Shown here: one piece after another, positions 38,901 to 50,769 of the stretch
Layout: every line of letters begins with the position of its first letter
How positions within the stretch are numbered: position 1 is the first letter of the stretch
From: Hypomesus transpacificus
Lineage: Eukaryota; Chordata; Actinopteri; Osmeriformes; Osmeridae
DNA: 64,000 nucleotides
Direction: 5' to 3'
NCBI RefSeq assembly: GCF_021917145.1
Contig: NC_061065.1
Location: 12,211,412-12,275,411 of the forward strand
Position numbers and translations under genes: made by a program
Notes under the pieces: generated by a model
What the model saw: the letters and a program-made list of their open reading frames with translations, nothing else
Database searches by the model: none
Told to the model about the DNA's origin: nothing

Positions 38901-41900
38901 TTTGGGAAGGTTCACTGCGCTCCCCTGCATGTAGTGTGATCAGTGCAGAAGTCAAATTTACCTATGCAACGCCACACCTGTAAATTTGAGCTCTGATCAG
39001 ATTTTCGTTCCATGACCTCCATAGCCCACCTAGTTACTCACCATGCATCACTTAATTTTATTAACGTATTATTATTTATCAAGCATGCTGGAAAATATTT
39101 TCTTAGCATTTAGTTTTGACAATTTTGTATGCAAGCTATTTATTTTATATTATTGAATATAGGAATATATAATATAGAGGATTGTATAATGCACAGTAAA
39201 TTTTCAATTGAGTTTTCAACTGAATTCATTACTCGTCACTTCCTGGTGAAAGACCAGGTTAAGCCATGTGTATAATGTCTGAAAAAGATAAACGCTGTAC
39301 ATTTGTATCAATCGAAACTCCAAAAATCTGGTTTGTAATATGTCCAGCTTCCACCCACTCCATTACACTAGCTGTGGACAAGGACAGCAATCTGTATTCA
39401 AGCAACCATTTCCACCCAGCTCTGGTAAACCTCCTTTTTCCCATGCTAGTCCTAAAACTAGCCCTGAGGCCTTCTCTTACTCTCATGGTCCTCTCCTTAC
39501 CTTCTCCCCTCTTCTCAGCTAACGAAGCCAGCTGGCCCACACTAGGCAAGGGCAATGCCTTGCTAAAACCCCCAGACTGGAGAGAGTCTGAGATTGACAC
39601 CCAAGGCACCACTCCACCTCCCGGCTCCCCCTCCGCTTCCACCACAGACAAGGTCAGTCTCCATATCTCTCCAAATGTAGCAAACATGTACTCTGGTGTC
39701 CGAATTGTACCTAGTTAGCTATCTTTAATGAAAGTGCAGCTCTTACACAGTTGCTGGCCTGATACTTCCTGACCGGTGGTAAAACAGAGGTGGGATCGTT
39801 CCAGCATCCTATCATAGCATAGATTGAGTGTATTTACCTGCAGGGCTGAATAGCAAGAGGTCCCAGATGGAAATTTCCACCTGTTGGATATGAGCATCTG
39901 ATGAATGAAACATTGTTCTGCTGCGCCTCTCCCTAGGTGATGGACTCCAACAAGATGGCCGTCTCCTCCTCCCCTGCCGTATCCAAGCTCCAGCCCCCGC
40001 CTTACGGCTCGCACCTCCTCTCTGCGGCCTACAACAGCTCGCTGGAGCGCCGCAAAGACGTGCCTCCCCTGCGACCTCACCCCAACCCCCCGGCCCCCTC
40101 CTGGCCCCGTGTCGTTCCCCCATCCGGCTCGTCCTCTCAGCAGATTCAGCAGCGCATATCGGTGCCCCCCAGCCCCACCTTCCAGCCAAACTCGCCCCTC
40201 TTCCCCCCGGGGCTGGGGGAGCGGCTGGACCCGCCTCTCGCCGTGGCCGTTCGCCCCTTCATTCCAGACAGAGGGTCGCGGCCGCAGTCGCCCCGCAAGG
40301 GCCCGGCCACCATGAACTCCAGCTCTATTTACCACATGTACCTCCAGCAGGCGGCGCCAAAGAGTCACCCTCTCAAACCCGCTCTCAAAGCAGGTATTTG
40401 AATAGCAGGTTGTTGAATTCATTGTTGCGCAGGCATTCCCCCCACAAAGATCTAACAAGCAGATGATGTAACTATTTATTTTGTTTCCTTTGTGCGTGCA
40501 GTGTATGGAAAACCTGTTCTCCACTCGGGATCCACGCCCCCATCCCCTCTGCCCTTCATGCTGTCAGGAGGGCCCTTCCCTGCATTCCAGGGCCACGAAG
40601 ACTCTTTCGATGGCGAAGCGACAGATCCGGAAGGTGGCCATGCCCCAGAGTCCTCCGCCCCCCCCCCCAACGTCGAGAACATCCCGCGGCCTCTGAGCCC
40701 CACCAAGCTGACGCCCATGGTGCACTCGCCGCTGCGCTACCAAAGCGATGTGGACCTGGAGGTGCTGCGCAAGAAGCTGGCCAACGCCCCGCGGCCCCTG
40801 AAAAAGCGCAGCTCCATCACGGAGCCCGAGGGCCCCTCGGGGCCCAATATCCAGAAGCTGCTCTACCAGCGCTTTAACACGCTGGCAGGGGGCATAGAGG
40901 CTGCTGTGGTGGGGGGAAATGGGGGAGGGGGGGCCGGGGGAGGCACGCCCTTCTATCAGCCCGCCAATCCGCCAGACTACCCTTGCGGTAACATGGCGGC
41001 GGACGCCGACAACGGGAATCCCCCTCCGCAGACACCCGGCGCTGAGGGACCAGCCTCGGAAGCCCTCCCGCCGCCAAACGACACCAACGACAACCAGGCC
41101 CTCGCGTCGGCCCCGGAGGGCCTTTTGAATCCCCCCGACCCGCAGGAGTCTGAGGATAACCACAACAACAACCTGGAGGGTCTAGTGGTCATGCTGCCCA
41201 GCCCGGTGCTCGAGGTCAGCTCTCCAGAGGACGCCGGGACTACGCCCTCACCCGCAGTGGTGAGGCCCACACCTTTGTTTGTATTGTTACACAAATGCAA
41301 CCTAGTTAGCGTTAAAAAAGTTAGCCTTTCCGATAAAACAAATTCAAATCAAAGCCAATACATGTTAAGTAAAACACCACAAATACGCACAAACAAACAG
41401 CCCAACTTATTTGTTTTTAGAGAATAGTTTACTTATATCCTATTTGAATTGTGCGATCATTCAAAACGTTTTAGAAAAGATGTTTCGGTTGCATGTGATG
41501 CAGCCTAGAAAGCAGAGAGAGATAGACAAGTGGGAGAAGAGCACAGACCTGTTTTCAAACACAAAGGGACTGTGCAATTCTGCCCCTCCGGATCGTTGAA
41601 CTTCTCTTTCGAGGAGAACATGGGCCACATTTACCACTAATAGAACTGTCACTTTCTCTAGGACAAGCGTACTAACTTGAAAAAAGCCAACTCTGAGCGG
41701 ACAGGCCATGGCCTCAGAGTCAAATTCAACCCCCTGGCCTTGCTGCTGGACGCCTCACTGGAAGGAGAGTTTGACCTGGTGCAGAGGATCATCTATGAGG
41801 TGACATTTATCTGTCTCACACACACACTTTCTCCTTTTTACATACTTTACTTATTGACAGTTTGTGACATTTTCTGGCGAGTGATTATTCATTCGATCAA

Positions 41901-43441
41901 CAACATCAACAAAACTACACTCATCGTGATCCCAAAAATCCAGTTTTTTCCCAGTTAAGATTCCCTGCCTTGTGAAAAGTTGCACATTCTAGCATTGTAA
42001 GCATCTGCAGCAAATGCTTGAGATGTCCTAGGTATCACCCTTAATCTCACCTGCATGTACACTGTCCTCAGGTGGAAAACCCCAGCACTCCCAACGATGA
42101 AGGCATCACCCCACTACATAACTCTGTGTGCGCCGGGCATCACCACATAGTCAAGTTCCTGCTCGACTTTGGCGTCAACGTCAATGCTGCCGACAGTGAT
42201 GGCTGGTAAGCCACCGCACACACCATACAGGAAACAGGCTTCATTGCCCTTTTGACTGTTTAACTTGTCATACCTTTGTGCATGTAGCGCACTAGATATA
42301 GGGTTCCGGAACACGCATGGCTTATCACGATAAGAATGTTGAGAAACTTGACGACTCTTCTTTTTTTTCTTTGTGTGTCTCTATGTGTTCGGCCCGTGCA
42401 CAGGACTCCCCTGCACTGCGCGGCGTCTTGTAACAGCGTGCACCTGTGCAAGGTCCTGGTAGAGTCGGGCGCTGCAATCTTTGCCAGTACCATCAGCGAT
42501 GTTGAAACTGCTGCAGACAAGTGTGAAGAGATGGAGGAAGGCTTCATTCAATGTTCCCAGTTTCTCTATGGTGATGCCTCCTTTTTCTTCAACATTGTAT
42601 GGTTAGGTTATGGGCGGGTATAGCATAGTAGAAGAGCCTTCGACCACAGATCAAGAGGTTGCAGGTTTGAATCCCCATCCTGTTCGTTGCGTTGTGTACT
42701 TATTATAATTGTACTACTGTTCTATACTCTTTCTGTCATTTGCCTGGGTTCCCTCTATCCAGGCGTTCAGGAAAAGATGGGGGTGATGAACAAGGGCGTC
42801 GTATATGCCCTCTGGGAGTACGAGTCCCAGAGCCCAGACGAGCTGTCGTTTGCAGAAGGGGACGCCATCACCATTCTGCGGCGGCAGGATGACAACGAGA
42901 CAGAGTGGTGGTGGGGTCGTCTCGACGACAAGGAAGGATACATCCCACGCAACCTTTTAGGGGTGAGACGCGTCTTTCCACAAATTAAATATCTGCATTG
43001 GTTGTCCTTTTGCGCACAGGCAGGTCACACAGAATGTATGGCCCCTTTTGCGCTTTACGTACGTTAGTATACTGGGTTTCAATTTAGTCAACAAGTTCTG
43101 GGACTAAATATTCATCGAACACCCTTTATGACTGGCAGCAGGCAAACAGGAGAATTTGTGATGAAATCAAGTTGGCGGTATGAAATCGCTTTGGTTTAAT
43201 CGTATTCCTGCACCACAAACTGAAATTGAAAGTTCATATTGCGAAGTATTTGTATTCAAAAATGTTTTGCAGTTACACGTGCACTTGACAGGTTTACATG
43301 TAACGACTGAAAAATAAAATGACAAATGTGACTAGATTGAGCGGACTCGTAAACAGAAAGTTTAATAATGTCTATCCTTTCTCTCTCTCTCTCCTACAGC
43401 TATACCCCAGAATCAAACCGCGCCAGCGCTCCCTTGCATAA
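25845..43441 (+). CDS. ppp1r13b: ASPP1: apoptosis-stimulating p53-binding protein / PP1 regulatory subunit 13B
   Basis: Cytoplasmic and nuclear cofactor that steers p53 towards apoptosis genes and binds PP1. Exons: 25845-25853 (MMP), 29073-29220, 29721-29840, 32268-32335, 35034-35135, 35663-35837, 36011-36210, 36633-36797, 37080-37272, [37911-38084 probable cassette], 39519-39652, 39937-40393, 40502-41259, 41662-41799, 42072-42205, 42404-42570, 42763-42962, 43400-43441. All phases agree; the product is 1127 aa with the cassette or 1069 without (human about 1090). The N-terminal ubiquitin-like fold starts [33 protein letters not shown] favours ASPP1 over ASPP2. A Gln-rich coiled coil (about 120-330) and a Pro-rich middle ([19 protein letters not shown]) follow. 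Then come the PP1 motif RVKF (about 920), ankyrin repeats ([19 protein letters not shown]) and SH3 ([24 protein letters not shown]), ending RQRSLA. Intron 3 holds an intact Tc1; intron 15 holds a SINE head. Confidence 0.95.
27591..27767 (+). other. Candidate alternative first exon of ppp1r13b
   Basis: An ATG in a fair Kozak context (A at -3) opens a 59-codon frame starting [20 protein letters not shown]. It ends exactly in phase 0 at CTCAAG|GTGAGA (27767). Splicing to exon 2 (29073, phase 0) would give ...[15 protein letters not shown], a longer basic N-terminus replacing MMP. I know no such isoform from memory. The frame also reads through the donor for only six more codons, so the stretch could be chance. 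Confidence 0.3.
30233..31893 (+). mobile_element. Tc1-family transposon, apparently intact
   Basis: A 1661-bp element flanked by TA, with ends CAGTGCCCTCCAAAAGTATT and the reverse complement. Inverted repeats of about 215 bp are nearly identical. Each carries the motif AAAAGTATTGGAACA twice, at the outer end (30247) and the inner end (about 30440), which is the IR/DR layout of Sleeping Beauty-like elements. The right flank runs into (TA)n. It sits in intron 3 of ppp1r13b in the same direction as the gene. Confidence 0.95.
30602..31639 (+). CDS. Tc1 transposase, full-length open frame
   Basis: DD34E cut-and-paste transposase of about 345 residues from ATG 30602 ([15 protein letters not shown]); an in-frame ATG at 30566 would add 12 residues. 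The paired helix-turn-helix DNA-binding part (about 10-110) contains the basic GRPRK between the two units, expected to serve as AT-hook or nuclear signal. The catalytic triad, numbered from 30602, is D152 ([10 protein letters not shown]), D249 ([11 protein letters not shown]) and E284 (DLNPIEHAF), with exactly 34 residues between the last two. The Gly-rich stretch [10 protein letters not shown] is present. The C-terminus is KGFATKY, the normal Tc1 ending. There is no stop or frameshift, so this copy may still be active or only recently silenced. Confidence 0.95.
   Translation: MKTGALSLGEKQAIVSLREDGKSIRAIAETLAIASTTIWNVLKKKKTTGVLSNRRQTGRPRKTSAVDDRNIVRAVKKDPKTTVSEISNNLQMAGVKVSLSTVRRRLHEQKYKGYTRRCKPLISKKNRKARLEFAKKYRDEPQKFWDKVLWTDETKINFYQSDGKAKVWRKKGTAHDPKHTSSSVKHGGGNVMAWACMASSRTGSLIFIEDVTHDGSSKMNSEVYRNILSANLRKDATKLIGRAFIMQQDNDPKHTAKTTKEFIRGKKWKVLDWPSQSPDLNPIEHAFYLLKRRLKGGTPQNKQQLKEAAVKAWESIKKEECKSLVTSMGHRLAAVIESKGFATKY
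33296..33319. repeat. Poly-C run (24 C)
   Basis: A homopolymer in a ppp1r13b intron. Run length is error-prone in most read types. Confidence 0.8.
33991..34009. repeat. Short perfect hairpin
   Basis: ATTCAAAGT, one C, then ACTTTGAAT. It lies in a ppp1r13b intron. Confidence 0.7.
35307..35333. repeat. Perfect 12-bp hairpin
   Basis: AAATGTAGAGTT, loop GAG, AACTCTACATTT. It lies in the intron between the exons at 35034 and 35663 of ppp1r13b. Confidence 0.75.
35958..35998. repeat. Poly-C plus (CA)n just before a ppp1r13b acceptor
   Basis: Nineteen C (35958-35976) run into an AC repeat up to 35998, ten bases before the CAG acceptor of the exon at 36011. Confidence 0.85.
36256..36270. repeat. 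Poly-C run (15 C)
   Basis: A homopolymer 45 bp downstream of the donor of the exon ending at 36210. Confidence 0.8.
36598..36623. repeat. Poly-C run (26 C) just before a ppp1r13b acceptor
   Basis: The run ends nine bases before the exon at 36633 and forms most of its polypyrimidine tract. Confidence 0.85.
37911..38084 (+). other. Probable cassette exon of ppp1r13b
   Basis: The acceptor TTCCGTACAG and donor TTCCC|GTGAGT frame 174 nt that are open in phase 1 at both ends. Read from the previous exon, it encodes [18 protein letters not shown] and later [14 protein letters not shown]. Its length is a multiple of three and both ends share the phase, so it can be included or skipped without a frameshift. 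The Pro-rich composition suits the region of ASPP1 where it would fall. Confidence 0.6.
42605..42690 (+). mobile_element. tRNA-like SINE head fragment
   Basis: GGGCGGGTATAGCATAGTAG (box A-like) and GGTTGCAGGTTTGAATCCCC (box B) occur without a recognisable SINE body. It lies in the last-but-two intron of ppp1r13b. It is a different type from the four-copy SINE. Confidence 0.5.
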
Positions 43442-43599
43442 TTCTCCTGTCCCTCTGTCCCTGGTGAACAGCATGACTACAGACATCACTCAACACCTGA
43501 GGAAAAACATGGTGCCTGGTGCTCCCCTCCTGCATCTCCCTCTGCCATACATTAGCCTCTTACTTCTACAACCTGTGAACTATGAAGCTTGAGACTTAA

Positions 43600-43632
43600 C
43601 CCCCCCCCCACACACACACACACACACACACA
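43600..43632. repeat. Poly-C plus (CA)n in the 3' UTR of ppp1r13b
   Basis: Ten C followed by an AC repeat, about 160 bp after the stop codon. Confidence 0.8.
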
Positions 43633-43738
43633 TCGAGCTATCAACAGCATCCCCACGTCAACCACTGATTTGCTCCAACAGACACCAGTTCTAGGCTCGC
43701 CATTTCATACTCCCTCCCTGATCCAGCAAGAATTCAAT

Positions 43739-43744
43739 AATAAA
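43739..43744 (+). terminator. Possible poly(A) signal of ppp1r13b (proximal)
   Basis: AATAAA, about 300 bp after the stop. A second AATAAA at 44839-44844 could give a longer 3' UTR that includes a SINE copy. Confidence 0.5.
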
Positions 43745-43860
43745 CAACTGATTTTTATTTGACCCAACTTACACGTATTCATTGGAGAACACCCCCATAC
43801 CATACCACTGCTTTCTGTAAGTGCGTGTGCATGCGTGACAGTGAAGAACTTTGTGTGGGC

Positions 43861-44040
43861 TTTGTACATTTAGTCATTTAGCAGACGCTCTTGTCCAGAG
43901 CGACTTACAGTAAGTACAGGGGCATTCCCTGAGGCAAGTAGGGTGAAGTGCCTTGCCCAAGGACACAACTGTCGGGAATTGAACCGTCAACCTTCTGATT
44001 AATAGCCCGATTCCCTAACCGCTCAGCCATCTGACTCCTT
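43861..44040 (-). mobile_element. tRNA-derived SINE, copy 3
   Basis: Minus-strand copy: TACATTTAGTCATTTAGCAG at its start on +, then CTTGCCCAAGGACACAACTG, ending with box A read as CCGCTCAGCCA. It lies between the two candidate poly(A) signals of ppp1r13b. Confidence 0.85.
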
Positions 44041-44838
44041 TGTAGGATGATACCGAAATTGATCTGTGTGTGTAACAGTTTTATGTGAAAAGGGTTGACA
44101 AAATCAGTTTATAAATTGAGAATGTGTTTTGTTGGCGGCCATAGAGAGGGATAAAAGAAAACAAATCTATGCATAGAATCTGACTTAATTACAGTGTTAT
44201 ACAATCATAAGTGGGATCTTGATACAAGTACACTTACATATAAATCAAGTTGTTCGTTTTCACTTCAGTAAGTGGTCCCCAAGGTATTTCAGAATAGGCT
44301 TTCTTATCATTGCCTTATTTCCTTTTAAATTCGGATTATTTGATCTCTACACTTTTTTTTTTTTACTTGTAATTAAGTAGAATGGGCAGTCCTATCCTTC
44401 AGTATGGTCTTTATCTTGTATTCATACAGTAGAAAATTTGACATTTTGAAACATTTTTGAGGAGAAGGCCAAACATGTTTCACCATCACCCCAATTGTAC
44501 TATTGAAAATCATTTAGAAAAGAACACTTGCAGGCATTTTTTTTTCTTGTATTTACAGTATTGGAGAGTGTGTGTGTGAGAAAGAGACCGAGCACTTGAC
44601 CTAACGGGATCCATTTTCACAATCTCAACTGTCATTTTCTATAGGTGGCATAGGTTTTTATTTGCATTAGTCTGTTCCTCAAATGTAACCATATTTGCAT
44701 TCATGTGACATGAGATTGGTAATCTGCTAGTTAGACACGACACGGCCTTTCCCTGAATCAACTGTAAATACTGTGTGAGGAGTTTAGTGTTTGAGTGTGT
44801 ATGAAAACTGTACTCATGCTGTTCAGTAAACGTGCACA

Positions 44839-44844
44839 ATAAAA
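44839..44844 (+). terminator. Possible distal poly(A) signal of ppp1r13b
   Basis: AATAAA in GTGCACAATAAAATGG, followed by GTGT-containing sequence (GGAGTGTCTCC). If used, the 3' UTR would be about 1.4 kb and contain SINE copy 3. Confidence 0.45.
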
Positions 44845-45532
44845 TGGTCCGAGCATGACGAGCATTGGAGTGTCTCCTCACTTAATGGTCTCATATGGTA
44901 TTAGGAATTACAGTACCGTTATACTGTATAGGCTACCGTTAAATACACCGTTATATGACATGTTTTAAAAGTTTAGCATGAGCGTATTCGACATTGTTGC
45001 TTTTAAAGTAGGCAACGTGAAAACAATGAATACATCGAAGCAGACGTCGAAAGAACTGGTCAACTGTGCCTTATTTTTGTTTCGTTTTTCAACTTTGTTG
45101 TCATCGGACCGACGTGCACGTCCGTGTTGACAACGAAAACTACGCACTTTGAATTGTATAATGACAGTTAAACAAATATAAAACAAGACAGTCTGATTTC
45201 TCGATTTTCAGACAGTAGGCTATGTGTTCTAACAGCATGACATGACGTATGTCAACCCAGGTTATGTTCATAGTCTAGTGTAGGTAATAGGGAAGAGTGA
45301 GCGCGCATGTTCCCGTGACACAGCGAAGGAAATCCGCCCTCTTGCTGTTTGCACACGCCCACACACCAAACCAAATGTGTTATCGCTAGTGTCGGACTAG
45401 GAGTGGTTGGTTTCTTTTAATTATTGAAGTCGTGCGTTCAGCCTTTATTTGAGGTGGATCTTCAATTGAGGTAGGCTGCACGAACAAAATGAGCTTGTGG
45501 TTTTGAAGGCGGCATTTGGTAGAGGCGTCGCA

Positions 45533-48500
45533 ATGGCGAACGGACTTAAAACAACATTAACACGGCTTTGTAGATATCTGCAGGATCCGTACCATGTGGC
45601 GAGATTCCAACAGCTTTGTGGGGTGAAAGGAACGTTTCCCCCACAGAACACGACTGAGGACGATTTAACGTCCAATGGTGTCTGCGTGAAGCAGGGCCTA
45701 CGTGAAGAGGATGTTGGCCCCAAGCAAAGAAATACAGCCTCAAATAGATTGGAACAGAATGACTGTTCTAAGGGGTTGCTTAAAGGGGAGGCTGGATCCG
45801 TTGCTGCTGATGAACCAAACGCAGGTAGTGATTTGGACAGAAGGATAGAAACTGGCCATAGAATGGCTGGCCAGCAATTTGAATTAGGTAATGACGAGAA
45901 GACGGGGGTTTCAATGAAAAGGGCAAAACCTCTGCGTAAGAACTCTTTGACTGGCGAAGTAGGCCAGGAGTTTATTATAAACAATCCGTTTTTGTTCTAT
46001 CTTTTCACATTTGGAACTGAGCTGGGCAACGAGATGTTCTTCATAGTTTTCTTTCCCTTTCTCATGTGGAATGTTGATGCTTTTGTAAGCAGACAACTAA
46101 TAGTGGTATGGATTTGGAATCTCTTCTTCGGTCAGTGCGCCAAAGACCTTATCCGCTGGACGCGACCGACATCGCCACCCGTAGTTAAGGTGGAGATATT
46201 TTACAATTTGGAGTACAGTATGCCATCGACGCACGCTATGTCCGGAACAGCCATACCCTTTTGCCTCTTCTTACTCACTTATGGACGCTGGCAGGTAAAT
46301 ACCGGTGCAGTTATTTTCAAAAGGTCATGAAGCACAACATCTCAATGTAGCCTGCACCATTGGACTCCTATCCAATGTTTATCTTTTTGTCAATATCCAC
46401 AAACACGATACAAACAAACACATATTACTTATCCTAATGTTTCCCCAGAAAGATTGTGAAACATGGTTAAAAAAACATGATCAGGTGTTGCTTTCCCCAA
46501 AACATATTTGCAATTATGTTGTGGAAATACATGTTTCAAAAAGAATTGAATTGAAGGCACCCAAACCAATCACAATTCTATTTGACATGTATTTATGACA
46601 ATGTAATGGTGCTGAACCTAGAAAGCAGGGTTTACCTTCTGTCGTTGCGCAAAATGACCCACAATCACTTCCAGTCCAATTTTATGGTCCAGACTTTATC
46701 AGTAATTTGTCAGTTAGCAGTGCATCATGCTTTCTTAAGAATATTTTTTTAAAGCAGCTTCTGTTCCATGTATCCATATGGTAGCATGTCGTAAATAATG
46801 ATATTTGCATGTCTTATAAACTGACAAACAAGTGAATATGTGATATTCTTATTTTGCTGCATGCTCTAAATTTATAAATAACAGGAAGGCCCAAAGAAAG
46901 GCCAGGCAAGTTTATTTGTATAGCACATTTCAACAACATGGCAATTCAAAGTGCTTCACATAAAACCATTAAAAGCATCAAAACATAATGCCAAAAGAAA
47001 ACAAAATTTAAGAACATTCAATGTGACATTAACAAAATGTCAAAGCAACATGACTGACTACTGAAAATTGCCAAAACTAGAACTAAGTAGACTTGTATAA
47101 GATGTGTGTGTGGATTAAATCCACTGCCCTTTATATTGACTGTTGCATTGTGGAAATCAATAAATACTTCTGACTGACTTCCACCAACTAAGAAGTGTAG
47201 CTGTGGCAACTGTCAGTATATGTGTCCCTTTATTGCCTTCTCGCAACTAAAAATGTCTGGAAAACTTCTTTGTCGTCCTTTTTGTCTAACTACTTTACTA
47301 CCACTATGAACTTTTCTGTGCAACCATCCTTATCGCAGTCATTCTCTCAAACACGACTATAAGCATGCTGGCTAATTGATACTCAACTTGATTTGTGATG
47401 CATGTAGTCTATATAAAAACATGTTTCTTCTTACACATTCCATTTATGTGCTGTGGACAAAAGTAAAAATACTACAGTACAATACTACCTAAACTACAGT
47501 CCTACACCTCTCGATTACAGTAGTGCCTAGTACAGTACATTGACTTGTACAGTGTATCAGAAACAACATGTTTCAAGAGCAACATCCCTACTCTTGGGTG
47601 CAAGATGACATGAACATGCCACATCTCACTTGCATGATGTTTAGCCACAGAGCTCATAAGGGCAGATGAAGAAAGAGCAAGACTGTGTGTGATAAGACAA
47701 GGAACTGGGTTTTTATCTCTTATCTTTCAGATGATTAAACACTGCATGTTGATGGACAGGTTTTCGGGGAAAAGGTGGGTGTAGGGTAAAGGCCATGCCA
47801 GGTTCATGTTTTATTTGATTCACTGATAATCAGGCCTCCCTGTTCAACAAGAATATTCAGTTATGCTACACAGAGTACATGACTGACATGATTCCCCAAA
47901 TGAAACATAATATAGTCGCCCCCCCCCCTTTTAGTTTTACAATTAATGTATAATTTTAAATTTATTTAACATATAGGAGTCAGGTGGCTGAACGGTTAGG
48001 GAGTTGGGCTAGTAATCTGAAGGTTGCCAGTTCAATTCCCGGCCGTGTCAAATGACGATGTGTACTTGGGCAAGGCCCTTCACCCTACTTGCCTCGGGGA
48101 ATGTCCCTTTTCTCACTGTAAGTCGCTCTGGATAAGAGCGTCTGCTAAATGACTAAAATGTATATTATATGTGGCTTTAAATGTAACTAAACCATGTAGA
48201 CACACTTACATTATTGTCATGTCAGGGACATGCAGCACATTTAAGTGCTTGAAAAAGATTACAATTCATATAATAAACCACCTCTTGTATTTCTGTTGTG
48301 TTCGCAGTACCCGTTCCTGATTGGCTTAAGCGTGGCCATCTGCTGGAGCATCCTGGTCTGCATAAGCAGAATCTACATGGGCATGCACTCCATTCTGGTG
48401 AGTTAGTGGTATTTTCTACACAGCAACATTAAGATTGAAAATATTTTTGGCCCCAGTCTTCCAAAATCATGGTTTAATTAAGCATTTGTATACATTTCAA

Positions 48501-50769
48501 ATACACCTAAAATATTTTAAGGTAAATCTTGATACAGTTTTACCAGTGGCTGTGTATTTGCCATTTGTGTATAATTGCAATATTAGAAGTGATTTGGGGG
48601 AATTTTGAAGCGCAGACCAAATCACTGCAGCATTGTGCCACTGAGTTCAATATGTCAAGGGTTAACTTCTACACATCTTATCTGGGCTGCACTTAGGGTT
48701 AGTGACTGATAAGATATTTCAGTAGAAACGTGTTGCTTCTATCTACCAAGAACATTGGAACACAAGGTTGATAATATGATCATAAACATTTTGGGCTTTA
48801 TTTACCCTGACATTAAGTTTTTATCATCACGTTCAAGTATTTTATTGTCAGATGCACAGAACAACACATGGTCAGACTGGGCACTGAAATTCTTAGGACA
48901 AGACAACGCAAAGCAACCTGGCATAACATAAGTACACAGAACATAGATTGCATCTATGATAAGCAAAAATCTAGTGAACCTCCTAAATATACAAAATAAT
49001 ATACAATGTACGATACAGTAAACCTATACTAATAATAAACATATAATAAACCTATAGTAACTTAATACAAGTGAAGTACAATTAGTGCAATATTGCTGAT
49101 AGTGCAACTATTAGCTGAAAGTGACCGTGTGTAAAGTGGCTAGTGAGAAGTGTATAAATTTCTCAATGTCCATTCAGAAGCCTGATGGCCCTTGGAAAGA
49201 AACTGTTGTCCAGTCTGTGTGTGCGAGACCGAATGCTTTGGTATCGCCTGCCAGACGGTAATGGGGTAAAAAGACTGAAGGATGGGTGGTAACAGTCTCT
49301 TAGAATTCTGCTAGCTTTCCTGAGGCATCATGTGTGGTAGGTGTCCTGTAGGGCTGGGAGCTTCCTGCCGATGATGAACTCAGCAGACATGACCACACTG
49401 TGATGCAACCAGTCAGTATGCTCTCTAATGTTAAGCCTAGGCAGATAGGTTCTATTAAGAGAAAAATAATGGTTCTATGAGAATGACAAACTGTTGAAGC
49501 AAAGTTCTCAGCGAGGGCCCAATTGAGACATTTATCCAATGCTTTGTTCCTTGATTACTTCCCTGACAGCAAATATGATGCATAATGGGTGGAGTTAAGA
49601 AATTAGGAATATTTTAAACGTTCACAATTATGGTCTGTACTCTGCTTATATATTGTGTATGATACCTACCTACTTACTGTGGACATCCTACTGTCCTACA
49701 GAACATCCTACAGAACTAGCTGTAACCCACAGCTATTGAGCTATTTATTAGTGATGTAAAAATAAATGCAACCTCAGCCCACCACCTAACTTTTGTGAAT
49801 TCTGCTATCACACAACTTTATTATCCCTCAGTTTATTATACCCACTTTCCATGAAGCATGGCGCTATGACACAGTGACCTTCTACTTATCCATTTGTACT
49901 GATAATCTTTCTTGGTGGGGAGCTTGGTGTAGTGTGTGCAATTATTCTGTCCTTTCTGTGCAGTGTTTTTAGCTGACCTATTTTACCACTTTTGTCACTT
50001 CCTATGTCTTTTTTTTGTTGCATCTGTTGTAGTTCCTTTTTCTCTACTGTTGTGGAAAAAATGTGGAGCATTGTAGCAGTCTCTTTTTTCTTGTTTCCTG
50101 AAAACTGTAGATCAATATTAGCAATGAACTTTCAAAAATCAGCCATTTCTTAAAAGGAAATACCTTTCAATTAGATTTACAAGTAACATTCAGCTCTTTC
50201 TTTGTCTCATGTTTCAGGAGGTTATCTCAGGCTTCCTCTTCAGTCTGTTGATCCTGGCCTGCTTCAGACCATATTTGGCCCAGATCGACAGCTTCTACCT
50301 GATGAGCCCGTATGCATCGTTGGTCATTGTTACCCTGCATGTGAGCCTAGGTCTGCTGGCCTTCTCCCTGGATTCCTGGAGCACCTCACGGGGCGACACC
50401 GCACAGGCCCTAGGCACTGGGGCTGGGGCTGCCTTAGCCTCCCACTTAAACTATCAGCTGGGGCTGCTGGCTGACCCAGCCCTGTCGGCATTACCACTAT
50501 ACTTTCCATCCCTCAGCACTGACCTACTGGTCCGCATAGGACTGCGTCTCCTCATCGGAGTATCCTGCCTGCTCGCTGTTCGGGCGACCACGAAAGCAAT
50601 TACTGTTCCATTGGTCTGCCGTGTGTTGAAGGTGCCTTGTGACAACGTTAGGGAGGCGCGACAGAACATGATGGTGGAGCTGCCGTATCGCTATGTTGTC
50701 TACGGCTCCATCTCCTTTAGTTGTGTCTTTGTTGTGCCCCTTCTTTTCAGCTGCTTAAACATTTCCTGA
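45533..50769 (+). CDS. sgpp1: Sphingosine-1-phosphate phosphatase 1
   Basis: ER-membrane lipid phosphatase that removes phosphate from sphingosine-1-phosphate, opposing sphingosine kinases. Coding exons are 45533-46294, 48308-48397 and 50218-50769, all phase 0; the product is 467 aa. The start [12 protein letters not shown] was chosen because the following [18 protein letters not shown] lines up with the mammalian N-terminus. An in-frame ATG at 45497 would add 12 residues. The PAP2 active site is complete: C1 KDLIRWTRP (K204, R211, P212), C2 [11 protein letters not shown] (PSTH 231-234) and C3 SRIYMGMH (S274-H281). C1 and C2 are in exon 1 and C3 in exon 2. Hydrophobic segments follow from [20 protein letters not shown] to the C-terminal [15 protein letters not shown], consistent with a multi-pass protein. 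Exon 3 holds the signature [15 protein letters not shown]. Intron 1 carries a SINE and another dispersed repeat, and intron 2 carries a LINE end. The variable region at about residues 40-130 differs from mammals, as is usual for this protein. Confidence 0.96.
46905..47030. repeat. Dispersed fish repeat
   Basis: CCAGGCAAGTTTATTTGTAT, AGCACATTTC and CAATTCAAAGTGCTTCACAT are words of a very common teleost repeat. I cannot state its class. It lies in sgpp1 intron 1. Confidence 0.6.
47976..48165 (+). mobile_element. tRNA-derived SINE, copy 4
   Basis: GTCAGGTGGCTGAACGGTTA (box A), GGTTGCCAGTTCAATTCCCG (box B), then the shared body and the tail TCGCTCTGGATAAGAGCGTC. It lies in sgpp1 intron 1, about 140 bp before exon 2. 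Confidence 0.87.
48830..49440 (-). mobile_element. LINE 3' end in sgpp1 intron 2
   Basis: The minus strand reads, with frame breaks, [11 protein letters not shown], a residual LPSGRRY-like piece, [10 protein letters not shown] and a stop. This is the C-terminal end of a fish non-LTR RT protein. The 3' UTR that follows is shared with 15085-15600. It is antisense to sgpp1 and 5'-truncated. Confidence 0.7.
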
